A DNA stretch of 59,321 nt from Pedobacter zeaxanthinifaciens (GTDB lineage: Bacteria > Bacteroidota > Bacteroidia > Sphingobacteriales > Sphingobacteriaceae): NCBI RefSeq assembly GCF_003313335.1, contig NZ_QMHP01000016.1:1-59321 (forward strand), in the 5' to 3' direction. Position 1 is the first letter of the stretch. Each line of letters opens with the position of its first letter. The translations under genes and the position numbers were made by a program. A model generated the notes under the pieces. That model was not told the origin of the DNA. It saw only the letters and a list, made by a program, of their open reading frames with translations, and searched no databases. Positions 41,085 through 48,136 of this stretch are shown here, one piece after another.

Positions 41085-41137
41085 GTTGAACAACCAAAAA
41101 AAGTGCATACAAATGCATTTAAAATAAGTTGTTCAAC
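41085..41137. repeat. 10-bp inverted repeat downstream of the S41 gene
   Basis: GTTGAACAAC (41085-41094) and GTTGTTCAAC (41128-41137) are perfect inverse copies, with a further small TGCAT/ATGCA stem between them. It could serve as a transcription end or mRNA-stabilising hairpin for the S41 gene. Only a weak T-run (ATTTTTA) follows on the plus strand. Confidence 0.45.
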
Positions 41138-41239
41138 CACATTTTTAGCTACAGTTACGGATTTAAAAAGAAAGTGCTAGCTAAGATTGTCAACAGCAAA
41201 TTCCATAGCAACATCGCTTAACCTTCATTTTTATCGCTC

Positions 41240-41647
41240 TTAACTTATCACTTTTTCATCAACATGATGACTAAAATTTACAGTTGAAGCTAAAGCCGAC
41301 AATAATTCGTCTATATCGATGGGTTTACTTATTACCTTATCCATTCCAGATTTAACTGCAAGCCCTTGAATATCTTCCATTTTATGTGCCGTTAATGCAA
41401 TGATTGGAATATTTTGAAAATAATCGGCATTTAACTGTCTAATGAACCTTGCAGCTTCCAAGCCATCGGTATCTGGCATTTCAATATCCATTAAAATCAC
41501 TGAAAAAGATTTATCTGACAATGCTTCAAATGCCTCGATTGCACTACTGACCATGGTGTAAGTATAAGAGTGTGCGTCTAGCACCTTTGACAAAAGCATC
41601 CGGCTTATTGGATCGTCATCTACAACTAGTATTTTTTTATTCTGCAT
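41240..41647 (-). CDS. Single-domain (CheY-like) response regulator
   Basis: 135 residues, a receiver domain and nothing else. It has acidic DDD at 10-12, phospho-acceptor Asp54 in VILMDIEMPDTDG, Thr in IIALTAHK and Lys in KVISKPIDIDEL. There is no output domain, so it must pass its signal by protein contact or phosphotransfer. No kinase gene adjoins it; the nearest upstream sequence is a 507-bp gap. It resembles the receiver halves of hybrid kinases (IEMPDTDGLEAARFIR) and may have come from one. Confidence 0.92.
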   Translation of the reverse strand: MQNKKILVVDDDPISRMLLSKVLDAHSYTYTMVSSAIEAFEALSDKSFSVILMDIEMPDTDGLEAARFIRQLNADYFQNIPIIALTAHKMEDIQGLAVKSGMDKVISKPIDIDELLSALASTVNFSHHVDEKVIS

Positions 41648-42154
41648 ATCAATATTCGGTTGTAAAAAAAGATTTCAAATATATTCCTATTTGATTTAAA
41701 TCGCGATATTTTATACCAATAAAGTATTACTTAATACCATTTTTTACTTTATCTCAACCAAACAACAAAAAAGAAACGGGCAAATGCTTAAGAGCGATTT
41801 CTTGCTTGCAAAAATCATGAAGCAAGACTTTAGTGAAGCGGGCGCTGAAATAAATGTTGCTATCAGGCAAGCTACCAAAGCTAAATAAGCTCAACCGATT
41901 GCAATAAATTGTAAATTTCTTGTAATAGGATTTGACCGAGAAAAAAGAACATCTGGCTTAGGAAAATAAAATAATCTGCTATATTAGTCAACTGCGCTAT
42001 AATGTGCGTGGAAGAAACATTATAGATCAATTTAATGCCATTTTATGAAAGAAAGAAATTCTTCGAAGAGTAAGTTCAAACTTATTAGCCGATTTAAAAC
42101 TGCCCAATAAAACTTTTAAAAAAAACACCAAAATAAGCAACTTAAACCAGCGAT
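41648..42154. other. 507-bp gap, no clear gene
   Basis: AT-rich spacer between the divergent single-domain regulator gene and the DUF389 gene. Two very short plus-strand ORFs exist: 41784-41888, 34 codons reading MLKSDFLLAKIMKQDF and so on, and 42045-42110, 21 codons. Neither has a family resemblance I can see. The first looks slightly protein-like and could be a remnant or micro-protein. Promoters of both flanking genes must lie here, but no clean TAnnTTTG element was found. Confidence 0.4.
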
Positions 42155-43435
42155 ATGAATAACCCGATTTACAATTTCATCAATCTTCACGACGGAGAGC
42201 AGGACAAACAGGTGGTGCTAGATAACGTTACACTCAATACCTCGTTCAGGGGCTCCAACCTTTGGATACTAGCCTGTGCTATCCTAATCGCTTCGGTAGG
42301 TTTAAATGTCAACTCCACGGCTGTGATCATCGGTGCCATGTTGATTTCCCCGCTGATGGGGCCAATCGTTGGTGCGGGCTTTGCGTTGGGTACCTACAAT
42401 TTTGCTCTGTTAAAGAAATCCATGAAAAATCTATTGATTGCTACAGTGGTGAGCCTGTTGGTGTCATGCGTGTATTTCTACATCAGCCCTTTCAAGGATG
42501 TACAATCCGAACTACTGGCGAGGACTGCTCCAAACATTTACGATGTACTCATTGCCTTCTTTGGAGGACTGGTAGGTGTAATCGCCTCTACAAGGGTGGA
42601 AAAAGGCAATCCAATTCCAGGCGTAGCCATTGCAACGGCACTTATGCCACCTCTTTGTACGGCGGGCTACGGACTGGCCACCTTTAACTTCAGCTTTTTT
42701 TTCGGTGCTTTTTATCTATATACCATCAATTGCTTTTTCATTTGCATTGCTACCTTTTTACTTGTTAAATACCTAAAGTATCCCTCGTCCATAGTTGACG
42801 AAAAGTACAGAAAGCGCATCCGTTACGGAATCACGGCGTTGATCATGGTCATGATTATTCCCAGCTGCTATTTGGCCTACACGCTTTGGAACCAAAAAAA
42901 GTTCAACAAAACTGTAGAAGAGTTTATTGACAATGAGTTTACCAGCCGCGGATACACGGTTATCTATAAGAAAATTAACTACCATTCCAGACCAAAGGAG
43001 ATTGAAATTGCTTTTCTGAACAGAAAACTCAGCGACCAGGAAATAAAAACCTACAACAAGCTGCTTGGAGAGAAAGGTGTGGAAGCAAAACTCCATATCA
43101 GGCAAGACGATACCGATTTGAAATCTGAGATTCTGAGCGAAGTCAATAAACGCAATGCGTCAATTTCGGAAAAAGACCTCACCATTAACAGCCTCCGACA
43201 GGAATTGGACAGATACAAGGTTAACGACCGCAGTTTGATCAGGGAAATGGGCATTCTTTTTCCTGATTTGCAGGACATTACCCTTGGAAAGGTAGAAAGA
43301 TACCCCATGACCGATAGCGCAAGAATTAATTTTCTCTTCCTTTACAGCAGTCAACCAAAAACCGATACAACCAAACTTAAGGCTTGGCTTTCGGAGAGAT
43401 TGCAGACCAAGGAGTTAATCCTGATCAGAAAATAA
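42155..43435 (+). CDS. DUF389-family inner-membrane protein
   Basis: 426 residues. The N-terminal half carries the DUF389 membrane core, with hydrophobic segments between about 30 and 245 and family-like blocks such as LNVNSTAVIIGAMLISPLMG, ALGTYNFALLKKS and GVAIATALMPPLCTAGYGL. The C-terminal third (about 250-426) is soluble and partly coiled (SISEKDLTINSLRQELDRY). The molecular function of DUF389 proteins is not known; transport has been suggested. It sits alone, with no tight operon partner, among signalling genes. Its own start is preceded by a purine/A-rich stretch. Confidence 0.9.
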   Translation: MNNPIYNFINLHDGEQDKQVVLDNVTLNTSFRGSNLWILACAILIASVGLNVNSTAVIIGAMLISPLMGPIVGAGFALGTYNFALLKKSMKNLLIATVVSLLVSCVYFYISPFKDVQSELLARTAPNIYDVLIAFFGGLVGVIASTRVEKGNPIPGVAIATALMPPLCTAGYGLATFNFSFFFGAFYLYTINCFFICIATFLLVKYLKYPSSIVDEKYRKRIRYGITALIMVMIIPSCYLAYTLWNQKKFNKTVEEFIDNEFTSRGYTVIYKKINYHSRPKEIEIAFLNRKLSDQEIKTYNKLLGEKGVEAKLHIRQDDTDLKSEILSEVNKRNASISEKDLTINSLRQELDRYKVNDRSLIREMGILFPDLQDITLGKVERYPMTDSARINFLFLYSSQPKTDTTKLKAWLSERLQTKELILIRK

Positions 43436-43516
43436 CGCATCCTTGTCTAAATATCAAATTACTTAGCCGAAGTGATATACCTGCGCTTAAAAATGGCACC
43501 AAGCAAATTTCAGGAC

Positions 43517-43547
43517 AAAAAAAAACATCCGCAAAAGGCGGATGTTC
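43517..43547 (-). terminator. Rho-independent terminator of the cold-shock gene
   Basis: Inverted repeat AACATCCGC / GCGGATGTT (about 43524-43532 and 43538-43546) with a five-base loop. On the minus strand it is followed directly by a run of T residues (43517-43525). It lies 20 bp downstream of the cold-shock gene stop. Strong stem and strong T-run. Confidence 0.9.
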
Positions 43548-43567
43548 CAATTATTAGAAGGAGTGTC

Positions 43568-43759
43568 TTAAGCTATCGTAACGTTAACTGCATTCAGGCC
43601 TTTCCTGCCCTGTTCTACCTCATAGCTAACCGAATCATTCTCGCGAATTTCGTCGATCAAGCCCGAGCTATGTACAAAAATTTCGGCATCGCCATTAGAA
43701 GGTGTAATGAAGCCAAAACCTTTTGTCTCATTGAAAAATTTTACTGTTCCTTGTTGCAT
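43568..43759 (-). CDS. Cold-shock domain protein (CspA family)
   Basis: 63 residues, all one cold-shock OB-fold. RNP1-like KGFGFI (13-18) and RNP2-like IFVHSS (27-32) are intact, and TVKFFNETKGFGFI is classic for the family. It binds single-stranded nucleic acid and probably acts as an RNA chaperone in the cytoplasm. It is a single-gene transcript: a strong terminator follows 20 bp downstream and a candidate -7 element lies just upstream. It is divergent from the PAS kinase gene. Confidence 0.96.
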   Translation of the reverse strand: MQQGTVKFFNETKGFGFITPSNGDAEIFVHSSGLIDEIRENDSVSYEVEQGRKGLNAVNVTIA

Positions 43760-43782
43760 TATATTTTTTTATTATTAAGCCA

Positions 43783-43790
43783 CAAACTTA
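43783..43790 (-). promoter_or_regulatory. Candidate -7 promoter element for the cold-shock gene
   Basis: On the minus strand this reads TAAGTTTG, an exact TAnnTTTG match, about 24 bp upstream of the cold-shock start codon. No good -33 TTTG is seen at the usual distance, so confidence is limited. If used, the leader would be short. Confidence 0.4.
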
Positions 43791-43960
43791 ATCATAATTT
43801 ATTGATTTTCAGCTATTTTTAAAATATAAAATAATATAGTGCCCCTATTAGTGTTTAAAGGGAGATTAATTATTTCTTTTCTCATTGAGCGACCTATTAT
43901 TACTCCGATAAACCTTTTCCGATTGTCGGCTGTTTATGTATTACTTAATAACAAAACGCC

Positions 43961-45034
43961 ATGCAGAGTAAAAGTGAACAGATCACCGAACTGACCATCC
44001 GTAATGAAGAACTGGAGAACTATTTCAGCAACACAATCATTCCGCAGCTTTTTGTCGACGGGGATCTCATTCTCCGTAAATTTACTCCACCTGCAATGAG
44101 GCAGTTCAGCCTTAGGGAAGAACATATTGGAAAATCTATAGAAGAAGTAAGGGAAAATTTCAGGTTTCATAGCATCATTGATGATATTAGAGGCGTAATT
44201 TACGATGGGAACATCCTGGAAAGAGAAATACAAACGGTAGATAAACGATGGTATCAAATGAACATCCTTCCATATCGTATTAAACGAGAAAACCGTACCA
44301 ACGGTGTGATCATTACCTTTGTAGACATCACCGCAAGGATACGCGACCTTAGAGAACTGGAAAAACTGGTTGCCGAGAATGAACTGCTGATTGATACCAT
44401 CGTACACGATATTAGGACGCCGCTTACGGCATTGGGGCTTACCATACAGATGCTGAAAAAACTTACCAGCAAAAACATGGAAAAGTTCACCGAACTTTTA
44501 GGATACCTTGATAACAGCCAGCAAAAGATCAAGTCTATTGCAAATGAACTTGTCCAGTCCAGATGGGCTGATATTGAAAACAGGTCGCCAGTGGAAACGA
44601 TAGATCTAGAGAACATTTTTGAAGACGTTAAACTAACACTAGCCCAGCAAATCTCAGAAACTAAATCTTCAATATTTAGCAGGCTAGAAGTTTCCGAAGT
44701 TAGCATGTCCAGACGTAGTCTACGGAGCATTATCTATAACCTGGTGGGCAACGCCATCAAGTACAGGTCGCCCGATAGACGTCCAGAGATTGCCATAACC
44801 TCTCGAAGAGAAAATAATTTCATCTTAATCGGTATTTCCGATAACGGGATGGGAATAGCGAAAGATGATCAGGATCGCATCTTCAGAAAGTTTGAGCGCA
44901 TTAACCACAACGTGGAAGGAAACGGCGTTGGGCTTTATCTGGTTAAAGAATCGTTGCAGACTAACGGTGGAGATATAACCGTAACAAGCGAGGCTGGAAA
45001 AGGATCAGAATTTACAATCAGATTAAAGGCATGA
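43961..45034 (+). CDS. PAS-domain sensor histidine kinase (soluble)
   Basis: 357 residues with no membrane segment. A short coiled start leads to a PAS domain (about 18-125: IIPQLFVDGDLILRKFTPPA, IITFVDITARI), a coiled linker, and a HisKA domain with His149 in IVHDIRTPLTALGL. The HATPase domain has NLVGNAIKY, ISDNGMGIA and GNGVGLYLVKE, ending FTIRLKA. The PAS segment resembles the PAS region in CheB/CheR-type fusion proteins (LVDGDLxLRxFTP pattern). It has no receiver of its own. Single-domain regulators lie on either side (41240-41647 and 45188-45559) and are possible partners. The signal is unknown. Confidence 0.93.
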   Translation: MQSKSEQITELTIRNEELENYFSNTIIPQLFVDGDLILRKFTPPAMRQFSLREEHIGKSIEEVRENFRFHSIIDDIRGVIYDGNILEREIQTVDKRWYQMNILPYRIKRENRTNGVIITFVDITARIRDLRELEKLVAENELLIDTIVHDIRTPLTALGLTIQMLKKLTSKNMEKFTELLGYLDNSQQKIKSIANELVQSRWADIENRSPVETIDLENIFEDVKLTLAQQISETKSSIFSRLEVSEVSMSRRSLRSIIYNLVGNAIKYRSPDRRPEIAITSRRENNFILIGISDNGMGIAKDDQDRIFRKFERINHNVEGNGVGLYLVKESLQTNGGDITVTSEAGKGSEFTIRLKA

Positions 45035-45187
45035 ATTAGTTTTGAGGCTAATAATGCCTGGTTTAAATAACAATCAACCAAAGCTAGCTCCGTCTTTTAT
45101 TTGCCAATGAGATTGCTATTTTTACTAAACGCTACAAGACAGCTCCTTTTTAACCATTGGATTTTTTTTGTGGATAAAATAGCTAAA

Positions 45188-45559
45188 TTATAGGTTGTCC
45201 CTATGATTATCAATAAGCAACTCAACCTGTTCAAGCATATAATCTAAATTAAAAGGTTTAGTTATGAAAAGGTCTTCACCATAATTTTGCTCGTGTAACA
45301 ATGGGTTGATGTGAGCGGACATGATGATGATCGGAACTTTACTGAATCGTTCATCGGCTTTCAACATTCGGCATACATCTATTCCGTTGCCATCGGGAAG
45401 CCGCACATCAAGCAGAAAAATATCCGTTGGGAGAATATCAATGGAAAAATTGGCAACTGTTCCGTATCCATGTACTACAAAACCTTCGCTTTCAAAGATC
45501 AGCGTACAAATATCCCGGATGTCCAGGTCATCCTCCAATATAGTTATCGTTTTTTTCAT
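45188..45559 (-). CDS. Single-domain (CheY-like) response regulator
   Basis: About 123 residues from the Met of MKKTITILEDD; the frame is open six codons further to 45577, but receiver domains normally begin at this point. The acidic pair is in LEDDLDIRD. The phospho-acceptor Asp lies in IFLLDVRLPDGNG (Asp57 in the longer form), followed by PIIIMSAH and LFITKPFNLDYML with the conserved Ser and Lys. There is no output domain. It is convergent with the PAS kinase gene (153-bp spacer) and divergent from the GAF kinase gene, so it may take phosphate from either one. Confidence 0.92.
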   Translation of the reverse strand: MKKTITILEDDLDIRDICTLIFESEGFVVHGYGTVANFSIDILPTDIFLLDVRLPDGNGIDVCRMLKADERFSKVPIIIMSAHINPLLHEQNYGEDLFITKPFNLDYMLEQVELLIDNHRDNL

Positions 45560-45847
45560 GGTATCTATTTGTAACAATAGATATACTGGTATGTTTGCCA
45601 GATAAGTATTTTAGATATCTTTCAGGTATTAATACCTTAAGAGAAAACTCCCTACTTCGGAACAATTTTAATGTTTATAGGGCTCCATACTAGCAAATCA
45701 TCATCATAAAACCTAAACTATGATTTTAGCGTAAATATAATAGACATAAAATGACCTATTGAAAATGTAGTAAAAAGAAAATTATCCTATCTTAAGCAGT
45801 AGCTAACATGATACGAACAACTTAGATTAAAACATTTCCCGTCAAAC

Positions 45848-47053
45848 ATGGAACAACAAAAATTTCCTATACCTCAGAACGAGGCTGAGCGCCTCCAACG
45901 CCTATCCGATTTAGATATAGACTACACCGATTTGAACGAGAGCCTGAAGGATCTTAATCGCTTAGCAGCCAAGGTTGCTGGCACTAACATCTCTTTGATT
46001 AACCTGATCGATGCCTACACCCAGTGGACCGTCGGGTCGCATGGCCTGGACCTCCAACAGATGACAAGAGAGGAGTCTGTTTGCCAATACACCATCATGG
46101 GCGACCAAGCATTCGAAGTTCCTGACCTATCAGTGGACGAACGCTTCAATAAGAATTTTTATGTAGATGATCCGCTTTCTCTCCGCTATTATTTCGGTAT
46201 TCCGCTAAGCGATAAGGGAATCAACATTGGTGCGCTTTGTGTGCTGGATACATCACTAAAAACCCTAAGCCCTGAAAAAGTGGAACTGTTGAAGATCATA
46301 GCCGATGAGATCGTAAACAGAATAAAGTGCTACCATGCGCTTGAATCAATGCAGCACCGCTTAGAAAATGCAGACCAAGCCAACAAAAAAGTAGCACATG
46401 ATATCCGCGGACCCATTGCCGGTATCATTGGTCTTTCGGAGATGATTACCCAACAAGGCAATTCTGCGAATCTTTCGGAGGTATTAGACTTTATAAGAAT
46501 GATCCATAGCGGAAGCAAATCCTTATTGGACCTTGCAGACGAAATACTAAGCCAAAGCGACCGAGAAAGACCACTTACAGAGAATGAGCTCAACTTGAGT
46601 TCCCTTAAAGATAAACTATTGAAACTTTATCTTCCTCAAGCTACCCATAAAGGGATTATTTTGGACGTAAAGATTAACGAGCTGACAAAAAACGTCGTAT
46701 TTTCTAAGCACAAAGTACTCCAAGTAATTGGTAACCTCATCTCTAATGCCATCAAGTTCACTCCGCAAAAAGGCAGAATTGATGTAATATTGGATATCGT
46801 AGTAGAGCCAGATAAAAACTTATTAGCTATTTCAGTATGCGATTCTGGTATAGGCATTGAAGAAACTCGCATCAGAGAAATCCTATCCGGAAATGCAGAA
46901 AGTACCATGGGCACTAGCGAGGAGAAAGGCTATGGTTTCGGCCTGCCACTGGTAAAGCATCTAGTAGAAAAGCTTGATGGGAAACTGGAAATAGACTCCA
47001 AACCCGGCGAGGGAACGAACTTTAGGGTTAAGTTGCCGCAAAGACCAATCTAG
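45848..47053 (+). CDS. GAF-domain sensor histidine kinase (soluble)
   Basis: 401 residues with no membrane segment. A GAF domain covers about 25-160, with the pattern seen in bacterial GAF kinases (TREESVCQYTI, FEVPDLSVDERF, YYFGIPLSDKGINIGALCVL). A HisKA domain has His184 in KVAHDIRGPIAGIIGLSEMI. The HATPase domain (about 285-400) contains NLISNAIKFTP, VCDSGIGIE and YGFGLPLVKHL. It would sense a small cytoplasmic ligand or redox state and phosphorylate a separate regulator. A single-domain receiver gene lies divergently 288 bp away. A strong terminator follows downstream. Confidence 0.93.
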   Translation: MEQQKFPIPQNEAERLQRLSDLDIDYTDLNESLKDLNRLAAKVAGTNISLINLIDAYTQWTVGSHGLDLQQMTREESVCQYTIMGDQAFEVPDLSVDERFNKNFYVDDPLSLRYYFGIPLSDKGINIGALCVLDTSLKTLSPEKVELLKIIADEIVNRIKCYHALESMQHRLENADQANKKVAHDIRGPIAGIIGLSEMITQQGNSANLSEVLDFIRMIHSGSKSLLDLADEILSQSDRERPLTENELNLSSLKDKLLKLYLPQATHKGIILDVKINELTKNVVFSKHKVLQVIGNLISNAIKFTPQKGRIDVILDIVVEPDKNLLAISVCDSGIGIEETRIREILSGNAESTMGTSEEKGYGFGLPLVKHLVEKLDGKLEIDSKPGEGTNFRVKLPQRPI

Positions 47054-47157
47054 AAGTTTATCAAATAAAAATCATAAATGAACTGCTACTAACGCAGCCT
47101 ATTTGATTTATCAATTAATTTGATAGCTTTGCTAGTGAGAGCGTTAATTTAGATGAT

Positions 47158-47193
47158 GGGGGTACAACATTTGGGGTACCTCCTTTTTTTTTT
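47158..47193 (+). terminator. Rho-independent terminator after the GAF kinase gene
   Basis: GGGGGTAC (47158-47165) pairs with GTACCTCC (47176-47183), allowing one G-T wobble, around a ten-base loop. Ten T residues follow (47184-47193). It lies about 105 bp after the kinase stop codon on the plus strand. Further right, ATCGAT at 47272-47277 and 47286-47291 makes a small inverted repeat with no T-run. Confidence 0.88.
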
Positions 47194-47346
47194 GGTGCCA
47201 TTCCATATTTTCACTTGCCCATGTTGCCTAGGCTGTCCGGTAGTTAAGCAATATCTATTTAAGGGCATGCTATCGATAAAAACCAATCGATCCTTTTATT
47301 TCTAAAACAGCAACTGTGGTATCACCTTTCAGTTTAGCTAGGATTT

Positions 47347-48117
47347 TTACTTCTGTTCGCCGAGTTTTTCGATTACATCTGCCTTTTTGCGCCTAGCCAC
47401 TTCAAATATCTTACCATCGGCCATGGTGAGCATACAGGGAAATCCTTTGCTATATTTTACGATATGCGAAACACTGGCTAACACGCTCCTGTTGATGCGA
47501 ACGAAATCGCTTTTTGGTCCTAGGTATTCTTCAAACTCGCCAATCATTCGGGTAACGATATATTTTTCTCCGGTAATAGTAACCATTGTACAATAATTGC
47601 CATCGGCCTCTATGTAAATGACCGTTGAGAGCGCCACAAGTACCACGCTATCTCCCACATGCACGGCTACCTTTCTGGGCTGCGTTTCCATGTCAAGGCT
47701 ATCGAGCATATTGCGTACCATTGCCTCGTAAGTTCGCTTGCCCAGCACTCTTTTTTTTGCCTTTTCAACCGCAGCCTTCAATTCAAAAATATCAATAGGT
47801 TTCAGCAGGTAGTCCAATGCATTGAATTTGATTGCCGTTAAAGAATATTGCTCATAGCTGGTCACAAAAACGATCTCAAAATTGATTTCATCGAATTCAT
47901 CGAGCATCGAAAAAATATGTCCCGCACCCATATGAATGTCCAAGAAAACAAGGTCGGGATTAATAGTTACAATTAGCTCCTTAGCTTCTGGCAGGTTTGC
48001 AGCCTCTGCCATCACTTGTACGCCTTCGGTGTGGGCAGCAATGAAGTGGCGTAATACTTCGCGTCCGTCCTGTTCATCATCTACAATCAATGCCCGTATA
48101 ATATTTTGTTTGTCCAT
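47347..48117 (-). CDS. LytTR-family response regulator
   Basis: 256 residues. The receiver domain is about 6-125 (IVDDEQDGREVL, phospho-acceptor Asp60 in LVFLDIHMGAG, YLLKPIDIFEL). The LytTR DNA-binding domain is about 150-250 (VYIEADGNYCTMV, FVRINRSVLASVSHI). It is encoded 19 bp after the stop of the large propeller kinase, so the two almost certainly form one system. It would bind promoter DNA on phosphorylation. The targets are not evident; the divergent T9SS surface-protein gene on the other side of the kinase is the nearest candidate. Confidence 0.94.
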   Translation of the reverse strand: MDKQNIIRALIVDDEQDGREVLRHFIAAHTEGVQVMAEAANLPEAKELIVTINPDLVFLDIHMGAGHIFSMLDEFDEINFEIVFVTSYEQYSLTAIKFNALDYLLKPIDIFELKAAVEKAKKRVLGKRTYEAMVRNMLDSLDMETQPRKVAVHVGDSVVLVALSTVIYIEADGNYCTMVTITGEKYIVTRMIGEFEEYLGPKSDFVRINRSVLASVSHIVKYSKGFPCMLTMADGKIFEVARRKKADVIEKLGEQK

Positions 48118-48136
48118 ACAGATTTCCCTTTTAATA

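Noticed and set aside
41784..41888. 34-codon plus-strand ORF in the 507-bp gap
   Set aside because: Slightly protein-like, but too short and without recognisable homology or a promoter to call as a gene; noted in the gap entry.
43472..43822. 116-codon plus-strand ORF opposite the cold-shock gene
   Set aside because: It is the antisense of a clear cold-shock gene and its terminator.
43934..44407. 157-codon minus-strand ORF opposite the PAS kinase
   Set aside because: Shadow of the PAS kinase reading frame; no independent domain pattern.
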